From NCBI RefSeq assembly GCF_030247185.1, contig NC_080572.1:127102405-127166404 (forward strand): 64,000 nucleotides of DNA, written 5' to 3'. The position numbers were made by a program, and so were the translations under genes. How positions within the stretch are numbered: the stretch's first letter is position 1; every line of letters begins with the position of its first letter. Under the pieces are notes generated by a model. That model made no database searches, was not told the DNA's origin, and was given only the letters and a program-made list of their open reading frames with translations. This DNA comes from Malaya genurostris. Taxonomy: Eukaryota; Arthropoda; Insecta; Diptera; Culicidae. Positions 12,501 through 24,674 of the stretch are shown here, in pieces.

Positions 12501-15500
12501 GTTATTGATTTGCGAAAATAATCAAAATGTACTTACTGATACACGTCATGATCTATTTGAAATAAGTTCGGTATGTTGAGATTCATGAAATAAATATCGT
12601 TGTTAAAATATAAACAGTATTTTATATTGACATATAATATCATTAGGGCTGGGAAAACCACCGATCACTGCTGATTTCAAGTGATCTTAACCAAGGAATA
12701 AATTATCATTACGAAATCAGAACTGATCTGATTTCTAAGTGATCTTGATTTTTGTATGATCATGATCATGCCAAGTCGAGATCAGTAAAGATCTTAATTC
12801 TAAAAAAATACTTCTGATTCGATCCGAAATGATTGATGTAGAAAAACGTTTTTAATCAGCAAAAGTGCCCGGAGGGGCGAGTAAATTAGCGAAATTATTA
12901 AATTAACCTAGAATGAGTATTGAAAGATGATGCCTTCAAACGGTTGAACTAAAGTTATGCACTTAGTCAATTTATATGAGCTTGGGTGCATCAACCGCTG
13001 GGAATTGGAATTTTGCGACGGCAATTCGAACGCACCATTCAATAGCAGCGCGTTCTGTGTGTTTGAAACCCTTCGCTCCTGTTACTTTTATAAATTAAAT
13101 TCATGTCCAAAAGCGTTTTATTGCTAATGCATGAACATCATCATCGGTATCAAACAGCTGGAAGTAAAACAGTCTGCTGGAAGTAAATCAATGATCGAAT
13201 TTGAAGCATAAAATTTTTGCGCATACCTGAAAGATTACGAGATTATTCACATTAACATTTTCTAATTTGTCACCAAATCTTTTTTTATCTTAAACAAGGT
13301 TAACTATAACAAGTGTTTATCTAACAACACCGCTGTTAGATAAACACTTGTTATAGAATCATAATTTTCATTAATTTAAATCGAATGGGCACAATTTCAC
13401 CAAACGCTTTAATCATCGATGTTGTTTTCATTGACATTTTGAAGCGACGCGAACAGATTACAACTAAAAAAGTTGTTGATTTTGCATTGCGATTATTGTT
13501 TTGCTTTCAACTGTCTCCGGCATTTGACAGCATTCAAAACAACATATTTTTCAACTACTTGAATATGTGCAAATCAAAAACCATATTGGTTGAATCAAAA
13601 AGAAATTAGTTAAATCAACTATCGCAAAAATCAAAAACTGCGATATCGCAATTTTATGATCGAAGGGTTCTCCGTGCGCCTACGTATTGCGCGGATGCGA
13701 CAGGAGAAGAGGCTCGGGCGACGATTCAACACACGCCGATTAGAAGACCCAGCAGTTAAGAGGTCATTCGCGGAAGAACTGGAAACCAGAGCTGCGGGTA
13801 TTCCTGGTGGTGGCAGCGTGGAGGAACAGTGAGCGGCGTTCAAGAATGCCTTTACAGAGACCTGCCAAAACAATCGCTAGTTTGAACACTTCGAATAAAT
13901 TCTTCAAGTTTCGACGGTCAACCAGCCATCAACATCTCGGTATGAGCCGCCAATAGTGGGACGCATCTCTCGTATCAGCTCCTAGGCGCCATCTTTACCG
14001 GAGATCAAAGCCGCCATCCAAAGCATGAAATCCAACAAGTCGAAGTCGATCGCATATCAGCGGAGATGCTCAAAGCTGACCCCACGCTATCTGCTCAAAT
14101 GTTGCATCAACTATTTCGGAATATCTGCGACACTGCGACATTTGCGGTCGACTGGATGCAGGGCGTCCGGGCCCGAAGAAGGGGGACTCAACTGCATGCG
14201 ACAATTGAAGAGGTATGATGTTACTGTGTATTGTTCTGTAAGTTCTGTGTAAAGTTATCCTCAACCAGATACAGGAGAAGATCGATGCGACTGTCCGACA
14301 GCAGTAGGCAGGATTCCGTGCCGAAAGATCCTGTGCGCTCTGACATGCAGAGTAAGCTCAACGATCTCGTCGAACGCTCCTCGGCGGTGGATCTCAAGTC
14401 TGCCTTTTCGAGTCTACGAAATATCTGGAGATCAAATCAGATTCGTCTACGCACTAAGATCCGAATTTTAACAAAAACGTGAAATCTATACTGTTGTACA
14501 CCAGCGAAACCTGGGGTATACTAGCTGAAAGCACGCAAAAACTGCAGGTGTTTATCAACCGATGTCTGCGGTATATAATTCGTGCCTGGTGGCCTGACAA
14601 TTGGATTTCGAATGCCGAGCTCCATCATCGTTGTCATCAGAAGCCGATATTGACTGAAATTCGGGAACGTAAGTGGAGGTGGGTCGGACACTTACTTCGA
14701 AAGAGCGGAAACAAAATATGCAAGCAAGCGCTGGACTGGAATCCAGCCGGACATCGCAGCAGGGAAGACCTAGGAACTCATGACGAACAAAGTATTTCAA
14801 GGTCAAGGCGAAGGCAAATAATCGCCCAGGATGGAAATCTTTATCGTTGACCCTTTGCCCCACTGCCGGTACACAGGACACATAAGTAAGTAAGTAAGAA
14901 TCAAAGTATGTGAAAATCGGTCAAATCATCACTGAGAAAAGTGAGTTAGATCCTTTTTGGAATATATGACCACTAATTCCGTTGCTTCCGGAACCGGAAA
15001 CCGAGAAACCGGATAGCCATAATCGGTTCGTTTGGTTGTTTACTGATAATGGTTATCGATTTGTGTAGTTCTGAATCCAGTTTAGAAAAATTTCCACGGT
15101 TTTTGTTTCGCCGCTTTAAGTGACGGTGTACAATATTTAACACACTTTACTCTATAACTCCAGAACCGGAAGTAGGATCCGGATGAAATTCAGGAATTCC
15201 ATATGGGACCACAAGGCCTTTCATTTGAATCTAAGTTTGTCAAAATCGGTTCAGTCATCTCCGAGAAAATCAAGTGAGATTATTTGACACATACACACAC
15301 ATACATACACATACATTGCTCAGCTTGACGAACTGAGTCGAATGGTATATGACACTATATGAGAAAAACAAAAACTTATTTAAAATTTAAAACACAATCT
15401 GTACACACATGATTAGTATCAATCCACAAACTATTTGTATATAATTCGTATGCAGTTCTACGTTGATCTTGCAGTTATGTGTATGACATTAGATGCTCCG

Positions 15501-18231
15501 TTTCTGTGGTACAAATAAACCTGTCTGGTACAATTCGATGTTTTGACCGACCAAAATAGGCGCTGATGTGTGAGAGCTCGCATTGTAATGATGGAGGGTG
15601 ATTCGTCTTCTCTTGTTGGTTGTTGAGTTTATCCGAAAGCTTCAGGCAAATAAATGGTTGAGTAACCTTCATTTATACTAAAAGGCTGTTTTTTATAGTT
15701 TTTTTGTATGTCTCTAAAGACTGTATACGGTAATAATATTGTTATTTTTTTATTTCAGGGCAGCGGCATACACTAACAATAGTCAAAGCGTACTTTTGAA
15801 TATGCTGTCCGCTGAATTGGCTATTATAAATAATCCATTTGACGAAAATGAACCAATCACCGGGCTGTATTTGTTGAACAAAAATCTTTTTTTACACACG
15901 AAACTTCGTTATGCCTACTATGACATGCGGGGTACATTGATTGAAAAATTCCACCTCGATAGTGTTAATGACGATTGGGAGCTTTTGTGTAAGCTAGATA
16001 ACATTTCCTGAATATAACTGAAAATATACAATTGACATATGTTATTTCTAGTTATGGAATTTACCGAATTCACAGATTTCTTCGCTATTCTGTGGTCCGG
16101 TGTTATTAGCGACACAAGATTGATGTTATACACTAGCAAAGATGGCTACAGCATTCCATCGGTTAACATGCACAGTGTTATAACAATGAAAAAAGATAGA
16201 TCATACTTTTATTGTTGTCATCAAGAAAACTTATACCAAGTTTGTTTACATTCTCACAAATTTACAGATATACTAAAATTTAAAAGTGTTTACTTTCAGG
16301 TAAGTGAATTCCAATACTATGAAGACAGTCAAAACAAAACAGCAGAATGGAGGCACGTCAGAGATCTACCTCGTTATGAAAATGATGAAAAGGAAATGGC
16401 TCTCCAGTTGAAGATGGATCAAAATGATCGATTTCTGTTGGCCAGTACAGCTAATGGATTCGTAGTATGGGACTTTTCTACTGAAGATATAATTTCAGAA
16501 GAAGCCATTTATCTTGCATTGCCTCATGGAGTTAGAAACATTTCTACTAAGATAACTCAATCAAATTCAGTTATGATCAGTTCAAAAATCGATTACGCTG
16601 TTGCAGGCGTGAGGTAAATAATGTTCTAAATCTCAACAGATCAGAGTGATTATGAAAACTGGTTTGTAGAAAAAATTTGTACGTGTGGTGTATCAGAACA
16701 AAACAATTGATGAAAGTATTAGATGCGCACTTTGGACGAATAATGCAACTAGAAGCACTTACTATTGGAAACTGGAACAGTGTGATCACTTCCAGTATTG
16801 ATCGCTCCGTTAAAATATGGAATATCAATAATATCTTTGAACAGGTACACGTTATAGATCGACACGAACTTCAAATTGATAGTATTAGGTATAATATATT
16901 ACGAATGCAAGTTTACGGACATATTGATCTAATTGAGTACTAAATTTCAGCCTATCCGAAAATGGTGAATTAGCCGTCACTGTGACACGTGGTTGCGTTG
17001 GGGTTTGGGAAATACGGACCGGAAGACTCCTATCCAAACTTGCAGACAGCCCTCTCGGGGCCATTGTAACACATGCAGAAATTACACCAGATGGACGCTA
17101 TATTATCTCATCAGAAACCGGAAAGATTCTTATTTGGAATCGGGTGACAGAACAAGTCCTCTCAAGAGACTCCCAACCGGGAATACAACAGCTAAACTTT
17201 TTAGAAAATGGAGACAAATTTTTATCAGTTTCTTGTATAAATACGACGAACACATCTACCTCATCACCAAGTGGAGATGAGCAAAAAATGATGGCGTTGG
17301 CAATTGTTCGTAGTATTCCTGATGGTCAGACAATTTTCAATTTTGATTACCCAATACGAGTGGTACCTGGACTACCATTTCGATGTGCTGTTATTACAGC
17401 CGATGGTCAGCATATAGTCTGCGCCGCCGTGGATAAAAACAACAAAGATTCATTGTGGGTATACAACGTAGCCAACGGAACTCACGAACATAAAATTTCT
17501 TTGAAAAGTTGTAATATTAAAGAAGTTGCTTCTTTGTTACCTTTTCCTCATAAGTCGTCACAAGTAACAGTTATTACCAATGAGAAAGGAAGTATTATTG
17601 ATATAAAAACAAGAAAACATGTGCGTTCTATACCTAAATGGGGAGGAACTAGTACAAAGGATGGGAAGTTTGGTCTCTATGCTCCATCACGTGGAGGACT
17701 GGAGCTACTAGAACTTAAGAAAGGATCTACTGTAAAGACGTTTATTCCAAAAGTAGCAGAAGGCGTTTTCACTGTCATCTGCATGTTCACAGATACGGAC
17801 GAGTACGTTTTGTACTATCACAGTGGTCGTAAAACGCTACGAGTTTTTCGCACTAATGATACTGAAATGATTGCAAATTACCGGATGCAGGCTGAGTTGA
17901 CCGCCATTAAAAGTACATCGGATGGAAAAAGCCTAGTTCTGGGAACTGTTGATGGTTGCATTTCCGTGCTGGCCATAGCCGACCAGCAAAAGTCAGAAAT
18001 GCAAGACTTTCTCAAGCAATTACCTTCGAGAGATGCTAATGTGATTTGAATCAAACTGCTTTTGTGAATGTAATTGATAATTCTCTTTCTTTGCAGTGGA
18101 AGAAAAAATTAGCCAAACAAAAGGCATCTGCTAGATTCAAAGCAGCGATGAGATTGGCTTCGATATCAACACGGTTTGGAACTCCTGTCGATGAAGAAGA
18201 AGATGACGACGATAAAAATCACGATGTTTAA
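613..18231 (+). CDS. NACHT and WD-repeat protein (NWD-type), 12 exons, 5' end outside window
   Basis: STAND-class ATPase: a nucleotide-binding NACHT module followed by a WD40 propeller array, the layout of animal NWD1/NWD2. Exons by splice sites and phase: 613-742, 802-946, 1010-1677, 1735-1935, 1999-2844, 2896-3288, 3363-3547, 15759-15988, 16052-16613, 16670-16888, 16951-18040, 18097-18231. All phases agree, giving about 1600 codons with no internal stop; the stop is TAA at 18229-18231. Walker A GEGGCGKTS lies in exon 3 and Walker B-like LLFLDSVDQ in exon 4. The C-terminal half has repeated WD signatures (for example SVKIWN, VGVWEIRTG, KILIWNR). The protein ends in a basic then acidic tail (EEEDDDDKNHD). 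The gene looks intact and under constraint. The ligand is unknown. The N-terminal exons lie left of the window. Confidence 0.9.
1678..1734 (+). other. Probable GC-AG intron
   Basis: Exon 3 must end in phase 0 after CAG at 1677 to join the conserved ISYNFMLPF start of exon 4 at 1735. The intron then begins GCTTGT, not GT, and ends TTTTCAG. Nearby GT sites (for example GTAAAG at 1686) give the wrong phase and run into a stop. The length, 57 bp, matches its neighbours. Confidence 0.7.
5148..5606 (+). repeat. Two-copy tandem repeat, period about 229 bp
   Basis: Unit 1 starts ggttgaatccaattagttc at 5148 and unit 2 starts ggttgaatccatttagttc at 5377. They agree almost base for base through the phrase aaggccctaagtcccaaa and the ending gatccgacttccgg. 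Non-coding. Confidence 0.85.
5607..6110 (+). repeat. Diverged copies of the same dispersed repeat
   Basis: Repeated phrases (caaatgaaaggt, tccgacttccgg or tacttccggttcc) recur at 5690-5720, 5990-6080 and in the block at 14900-15345. No open frame of note. Confidence 0.5.
6690..6910 (-). mobile_element. tRNA-related SINE, minus strand
   Basis: Read on the minus strand: a tRNA-like head with a B-box-like stretch (catatgttcgaattctt), then a body containing tctcagtgtaagtaggatcg and gcgaagtctgttccaacag, ending in an A/T-rich tail near 6690-6720. The layout is that of tRNA-derived SINEs found in many mosquito genomes; a consensus match would settle the family. Confidence 0.6.
7080..7200 (+). mobile_element. 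tRNA-related SINE fragment
   Basis: The head contains gactagggcgctggttc and a B-box-like gtatgttcgagtcctg followed by ggaaggattctt, the same order as the minus-strand SINE at 6690-6910. The body is replaced by a short T/A-rich run ending cctaacctaac. Confidence 0.55.
8031..8812 (+). repeat. Two-copy tandem repeat, period 391 bp, each with an open frame
   Basis: Units 8031-8421 and 8422-8812 are nearly identical. Each carries an open frame of about 70 codons containing HIVRISGNSKMILSQLST and ending shortly after SDRLLLQR; I recognise no protein family. The pair sits inside the jockey remnant, so the block arrived after that LINE. Confidence 0.85.
8851..9213 (-). pseudogene. LINE reverse transcriptase fragment
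   Basis: 120 codons with the RT A-block MILLDVEKAFDNVWHDCLIQ and the motif GVLQGSILGPILFNIFTSDI, typical of jockey-type RT. The catalytic F/YADD box reads FANG (in SLFANGTSVIY), so both aspartates are gone and the enzyme could not work even if made. It is continuous with further RT blocks up to 9650 on the same strand but in broken frame. Confidence 0.88.
9705..10023. mobile_element. 319-bp MITE with 13-bp terminal inverted repeats
   Basis: Starts CCCTTATTACCG and ends CGGTAATAAGGG, with subterminal repeats of the type ccgtgaagtgat and atcacttcac. No coding capacity. Inserted in the jockey LINE. Target duplication not clear. Confidence 0.7.
10215..11395. mobile_element. 1.18 kb MITE-like element, TIR GGGGCTGTCCATAAAAGACG, TSD TTA
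   Basis: Both ends read GGGGCTGTCCATAAAAGACG inward, flanked by TTA (10212-10214 and 11396-11398). G-rich subterminal tracts follow the left end and precede the right end. The interior has no useful open frame and shares a segment with 12850-12960 (agcaaaagtgc and gcgagtaaat). It splits the jockey LINE, whose frame resumes at 11399. Confidence 0.85.
11665..12730 (+). repeat. Direct duplication of about 510/555 bp
   Basis: Copy 1 (11665-12174) and copy 2 (12175 to about 12730) both begin cacggaaccacccgcgat and stay nearly identical. Copy 2 has about 50 extra bases (near 12297-12346) missing from copy 1. Non-coding; rich in the word agttgaa and its complement, as in a hairpin-prone MITE. Confidence 0.85.
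12731..13644. other. Non-coding continuation of the duplicated repeat
   Basis: Contains the segment shared with the MITE at 10215-11395 (near 12850-12960), a perfect hairpin (13304-13356) and more of the agttgaa/ttcaact-rich sequence up to 13630. Open frames here are short and show no family likeness. Confidence 0.5.
13304..13356. repeat. Perfect 22-bp inverted repeat with 9-nt loop
   Basis: Arms 13304-13325 and 13335-13356 are exact complements (ctataacaagtgtttatc read inward); the loop is aacaccgct. It may be the closed tip of a foldback MITE. Confidence 0.9.
13645..14890 (+). mobile_element. Degenerate RTE-like LINE fragment
   Basis: Plus-strand pieces in several frames: a pre-RT segment (SFAEELETRAAGIPGGGSVE), an RT block starting EIKAAIQSMKSNKS followed by AEMLKADPTLSAQ, and the C-terminal block LLYTSETWGI, then RRCHQKP-like and RKWRWVGHLLRK with DWNPAGHRSR, the signature order of RTE-clade C-termini. 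The middle RT blocks are missing and frames are shifted at least three times. It ends in a (taag)n run near 14886-14897. It could not code for an active enzyme. Confidence 0.75.
14900..15345 (+). repeat. Dispersed repeat block with CA-rich tail
   Basis: Shares the phrases aaatcggt(c/t)ca, agaaccggaagtaggatcc and ggcctttcatttgaatc with blocks at 1-245 and 5.3-6.1 kb. It ends with a short acacatacacacacataca run and ctcagcttgacgaactgag. Non-coding, last recognisable insert before exon 8. Confidence 0.55.
15759..18231 (+). CDS. NWD-type gene, WD-repeat half (last five exons)
   Basis: Exons 15759-15988, 16052-16613, 16670-16888, 16951-18040 and 18097-18231. The translation is a series of beta-propeller blades: MALQLKMDQNDRFLLASTAN with FVVWDF, then NSVITSSIDRSVKIWN, LAVTVTRGCVGVWEIRTG, EITPDGRYIISSETGKILIW and AVITADGQHIVCAAVDKN. 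The last exon gives a Lys/Arg-rich helix followed by an acidic cluster. A consensus donor at 16300 (CAG then GTAAGT) is read through in this model because no acceptor at a usable distance keeps the frame. The donor of the last intron is GTGATT, weak but in phase. Confidence 0.88.
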
Positions 18232-19963
<1,732 letters not shown>

Positions 19964-19971
19964 GTTAAACC

Positions 19972-20749
19972 CTAAGACAAGACCTGACAACTGGCTTCTT
20001 ATTCTTCCTTTCGAATCATCCTTCTCGTCATTTTCGCCCTGTGGAATAAATACCAACGTATCGTATCGTATATTTACAGGTTTTTTAATAATTTTATTCT
20101 AAGAAAAAAATATTTATTTAATTTAAATTTTCATACTCGGTTTTTGATTTGCAATTAACATGAAAATTGTTTTAGAGAATGCATTTTTTATTATATATTA
20201 ATGCTTAAAAACAATTAATTGAGCTTTGATGACAAAACACGAAATATATCATGTTGAACTCAAAATCGATTCCATTGTTGACGTATTACCGGATCTTTTG
20301 GAAACCGGAAAAAGTCAAGTTTGGATAGAAATGCTTTGTGCAACCACAGTGTGGAACACAACAGTTCATTCTTCTCGTAAAACTAAACACACTTTCGAGT
20401 TTATACTAATTTAACAAATCTTTTTTGCTTACACTTTAATTCACTAGAAAGAAAAACGGCTTGATGCTGATTTTAATTACACAGTGCTGCCACTATAAAC
20501 ATTTATTACAAATGAAATTGAAAAAAGTGAAACATTCTCTGAAAATTGTCATTTTCATTGGTGAGTTAAAATTATACATTTTAATAAACTTGTTTTCTGA
20601 TTTTCTTTATACTTGGCATCATTGCTCGCGTACCCTGCGAAAGTTTTTTCTTTTCACAATGTGTGGGTAGCAACATCAAAATCAGCCAATCAGAAACTGG
20701 TCCATTTTGGAACAAAAGCAGCCCCCCCAGTTGTCAGGTCTTGTCTTAG
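19972..20749. mobile_element. P-like MITE copy 1, 778 bp
   Basis: Terminal inverted repeat CTAAGACAAGACCTGACAAC (extending to 23 bp), flanked by a perfect 8-bp duplication GTTAAACC at 19964-19971 and 20750-20757. It has the same orientation as copy 3 (41709-42486). On its minus strand it carries a homologue of the short Cys-rich frame described at 21201-21284. No transposase core. Confidence 0.9.
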
Positions 20750-20830
20750 GTTAAACCAAGGTGCCTTGCGAGCATGGAAACAGTACTGCTTAATTGTCAA
20801 AATTGAGGTTAACAGTAACGATATAAAACC

Positions 20831-21558
20831 CAAAGACAAGACCTGACAACTGGGGGGGCTGCTTTTGTTCCTAAATGGACCAGTTTCTGATTGGTTGATT
20901 TTGATGTTGCTACCCGCACATTGTGAAAAGAAAAAACTTGTACAGGGTACGCGAGCAATGATGCCAAGTATAAAGAGAATCAGAAAACAAGTTTATTAAA
21001 ATGTATAATTTTAGCTCAGCAATGAAAATGAAAATTTTCAGAGAATCACTTTTTTCCAATCTCATTTGTAATAAATGTTTATAGTGGCAGCACTGTGTAC
21101 TTAAAATCAGCCGTTTTTCTTTTTAGTGAATAAAAGTGTAACCAAAAAAGATTTGTTAAATTAGTGTAAACTCGAATGTGTGTTTAGTTTTACGAGAAGA
21201 ATGAACTGTTGTGTTCCACACTGTGGTCACACTAAGCATTTCTACCCAAAACTTGACTTTTCCGGTTTCCAAAAGATCCGGTAATAATGATATATTTCGT
21301 GTTTTGTCATCAAAGCTCAATTAATTGTTTTAAGCATTAATATATAATAATAAAATGCATTCACCAACACATTTTTCATGTTTATTTCGAATTAAAGACC
21401 GAGTCTAAAAATTTAAATTAAATAAACAGTTTTTTCTTAGCATAAAATTATTAAAAAATCTGTAAATGATACGTTGGTATTTATTCCACAGGGCGAAAAT
21501 GACAAGAAGGATGATTCGGAAGCAAGAATAAGAAGCCAGTTGTCAGGTCTTGTCTTAG
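20831..21558. mobile_element. P-like MITE copy 2, 728 bp, inverted
   Basis: Same family as copy 1 in opposite orientation, beginning CAAAGACAAGACC (one change in the TIR). Perfect 8-bp duplication ATAAAACC at 20823-20830 and 21559-21566. Only 81 bp separates it from copy 1, so the pair forms a palindrome about 1.6 kb long. Confidence 0.9.
21201..21284 (+). pseudogene. Possible THAP-domain start in the P-like MITE
   Basis: A 27-codon frame beginning MNCCVPHCGHTKHFYPKL and closing after QKIR. The C-x-x-x-C spacing right after the start Met and the following basic/aromatic stretch resemble the opening of a THAP zinc finger, the DNA-binding domain of P-element transposases. The match is too short to be sure. 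An 8-bp target duplication fits the P superfamily, though hAT elements also make 8 bp. In copy 3 the second of these cysteines is changed. Confidence 0.4.
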
Positions 21559-21566
21559 ATAAAACC

Positions 21567-22579
21567 TAATTACTGTGTAAATCCACCATATCCCATCACG
21601 TTCTGAGCTATTCCACTGCAAATCACAGATTTTTTTAAATTTTTTTTTTTTGTTATTTTTTATTTGGTTCAAATTTTGCGTAATAGTTATTTATGTCCAA
21701 AAAGAAACAATTTGCATCATCAGTTTGCCATTTTAACTCTATCCTTACTTTTGAGAATGAAGTAAGAAAAATCCCTTGAAAATTTTCAATGATATAAATC
21801 CCAGAAATGATGTGTTCAATCGACTTAATATTTTCGTAGGACTACGTCTTTCTTTACTGTGCTCCTCTAGTTGCATTGTCAAAATTTCACAATACGAAAG
21901 TATAACGAAATTACTCCAGGTTTGATTTCTTTATAACTTTTTCCCTGTTTTAGTATATTTTCTAATTCCTTCACGAAACGAATGAAAGAAGGTGTAAAAT
22001 TGTTGTTAATACCATATTTATTACGTAAACGTTGTTTAAATAGTGAAAAAATAGGTCCAAACACGAAACATCAAAATCAACCGACTAAATAGACCTTGTT
22101 GGTCTATGAGAATCCATGAACGGAGACACATCGAGTGCGGAGACCTTCATCAGACCCTGTCAGCTTGGAGCGATCTCAATCTTCAGTTCAGCAACGCCAT
22201 CGCACGGCGTCTCATTCAACATGTCATGTCAATTGTATGGGTGCACAGCCCTGCTATTTTGGCGCGCACGAATTTGACATTTCTCTCCTCTACTTCTATG
22301 TATGAGGTTCGATGCGGGCTCACCTGAGGGCGACATGCTCGCAAAAAAGGATGTTGCCAATGATTTGTTCGGGAAATGTGAGAGCTGGATATCTTGTTAA
22401 TATGATGTCTTTGCCTTCATCTACGTCAAGAAAGTTGAACTACACCCGGGATTATTCAGGAATCAGAACTAATTGACTCAAGTGTCACACTTCCCTAGTA
22501 AAAATCAGCCATTCTAATGGCTTTAAATTTTATATAAAGAACTATTAAGATTAGAATTTTATATAAAGAACTATTAAGA
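21567..22579. other. Non-coding, no gene recognised
   Basis: AT-rich spacer. At 22525-22590 a block reading ttttatataaagaactatta is repeated twice in tandem just before the BEL remnant. A less AT-rich patch at 22100-22340 has open frames of about 70 codons with no family likeness. Confidence 0.5.
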
Positions 22580-24674
22580 CTTCTTCTGCCGAAGTCAGTT
22601 CCTAGCATCATCGAGACTCTACGAATGCTGTATGGACGTCCAGAGCGTCTACAGAATATGCTGCTAGCGAAGGTTTGCAATACGGCGCCACCAAAAGCTG
22701 ACCGGTTGGCAAGCGTCATAGGGTTTGGAGTCGTCGTTCAACAACTCTCCGATCATTTGGAAGCTACCGGATTAACCACACATCTGGTGAACCATATGCT
22801 CATTCAAGAACTGACGGAGAAGCTACCCGCGGGTACTCTGCTGGATTGGGTACGGTACAGAAGAAGAAGCAAGGTGGTTACACTACGATCGTTGTCAAAT
22901 TTTCTTACGAGTATCGTACAAGACGCAAGCGAAGTCGTGGCATACGGACACGCATCAACATCTGCCGATTACGGTTTCAAAAAGAGCAAAACAAAAAGCA
23001 GAACGAATGAAGGATACGTGTATTCGCACGACGCATTGGAAGATAGACGTTCCGCTATATCAGCAAAGGAAAGAATACCGTGTAGAATTTGTGGCGGACT
23101 GAATCATCGGATCAGAAACTGTGACAAGTTTTGAAAACTCCCTCGCCGAACGGTGGGTAGCTATACTTAGATGGAAGTTGTGTCTTTTATGCTTAAACGA
23201 GCACGGAACAGCTAGCTGCAAGTTGAGTTTCCGGATAAAACTGCAACATCCACGCTATACAACCGAAACCTTCCTTGATACTTCGAATGATACCCGTTAC
23301 GCTGCGCTGCGGAAAAAATGCGGTGGATACGATTGCGTTTCTGGGTGAAGGTTCGTCGTACACACTGGTGGAAAAGGAGTTGGTCAGTCGTTTGGGAGTT
23401 ACAAGTGTATCGGAACCGCTACGCGTGACGTGGACTGCCGGAGTTTCCCGGCTTGAAAAGGATTCAATGCGCGTGAATTTACACATTTCTGCGAATGGTT
23501 GTGCCCACAAGGTTGAAAGCTTGAAGCTTCCGACGCTTTCTATGTCCGTGTCTGAAATGGTGAAACAGTTTACCCATCTACAAAGTCTTCCCATTACCGA
23601 TATTCGTCCAGTCTCACCACAAATTTTTATCAGTTTGGGGGATATCCACCTATATGCACCGATAGAATCCAGAATTGGTCGGCCAGAAGAGCAGATAGCA
23701 GTCAGGTCGAAGCTAGGCTGGACCGTCTATGGACCGATGGGTTCAGTCTCGACAAATAGCGGAATTGTCGGGCATCATGTGTGCAGCACGATTACTAACA
23801 AAAAGCTCCACGATCTGTTGAAGAGCTACTACACACTAGAAGAGTCTGGTATATCGGTATCCTTGCTTCCCGAACCGAAAGAAGACAGAAGAGCGAAAGA
23901 GATATTGAAGAAGACGACGAAAAGGATAGGAGATCATTTTGAAACTGATATGTTGTGGAAGGAAGATAATCCCGAATTCCCGGACAGCTATCTTATGGCT
24001 ATCAAACGTTTAAAATGTCTGGAAAATCGTCTACGGAAAGATCCAGAGCTGTTCGCAACACAATCGCTGACTACGTGTCGAAAGGGTACGCCCACAAAGC
24101 AACTTCGTCAGAGCTAGTAGCTTTCGATAGCAGAAAGGTATGGTATGTACCGCTGAATTTTGTCTACAATCCGAAGAAGGAAAAGTTCCGGCTGGTATGG
24201 GATGTCAGCGCAGAAGTGGAAGGAAGACTTCCGGATGTTGAATACGTAGGAATTCCCCGCTATTATTTCCGAAGGAGCTGTTTGTTGGATTACAACAATC
24301 TGCAGCTACATACCTTTACCGATGCAAGTCAGGATGCGTACGGAACAGCTGTGTATCTCCGTGTAGAGACGACTGACGGACCGATATGTTCGCTTGTGAT
24401 GTCGAAATCAAAGGTATCCCCATTGCAGCACATGTCAATTCCTCGTTTAGAGCTCCAAGCAGCAGTGCTGGGTGCAAGAGTTGCCAACTCTGTCTCTGAT
24501 GTTCTCTCGCTAGAAGCTAGGCAACGTTTCATGTGGTCCGACTTGAAAACAGTCTTGTCGTGGATACACTCCGACCATCGCCGATATAAACAATTTGTGG
24601 CATTCAGGATCGGTGAAATACACAGCCAAACGAATCTCGCGGATTGGAGATGGGTTCCGACGAAGTGCAACGTC
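22580..24674 (+). mobile_element. BEL/Pao retrotransposon 1, gag to RNase H part (dead)
   Basis: Gag C-terminal part from 22590 (LRMLYGRPERLQNMLLAKV) to the CCHC knuckle CRICGGLNHRIRNC near 23085-23126; a frameshift; the post-gag Cys segment LAERWVAILRWKLCLLCL; then a protease region. The protease active site reads LGEGSS where family members have Asp-x-Gly, so the catalytic Asp is Gly. The RT is mostly deleted: FRLVWDVSAEVEGRLPDV (24190-24240) runs straight into the RNase H opening LQLHTFTDASQDAYG. The frame reaches WVPTKCNV and is cut by a LINE at 24675. The N-terminal gag is absent. Confidence 0.85.

Larger units (their letters stand above)
3548..15758 (+). other. 12.2 kb transposon-filled intron of the NWD-type gene
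   Basis: Donor GTGAGT at 3548 and acceptor TTATTTCAG ending 15758 join TG to G, making the Trp codon of DNKWAAAY. Content is listed separately: tandem repeat 5148-5606, SINEs near 6.8 and 7.1 kb, jockey LINE 7.57-11.69 kb, duplicated repeat 11.66-12.73 kb, hairpin 13304-13356 and RTE relic 13.6-14.9 kb. Stretches 3548-5147, 6110-6690 and 15350-15758 are AT-rich with no gene that I can see. Near 3660-4010 a short motif like gggtcccaaatatgagac recurs in both orientations. Confidence 0.9.

Noticed and set aside
16300..16328. A 29-bp intron (GTAAGT ... GACAG) inside the exon 16052-16613
   Set aside because: Too short to be spliced in a dipteran and the frame is open through it. RNA data could still show use of the donor with another acceptor.
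16993..17280. Second overlapping open frame on the plus strand of the WD exon
   Set aside because: A shadow of the WD-repeat frame with no domain likeness.
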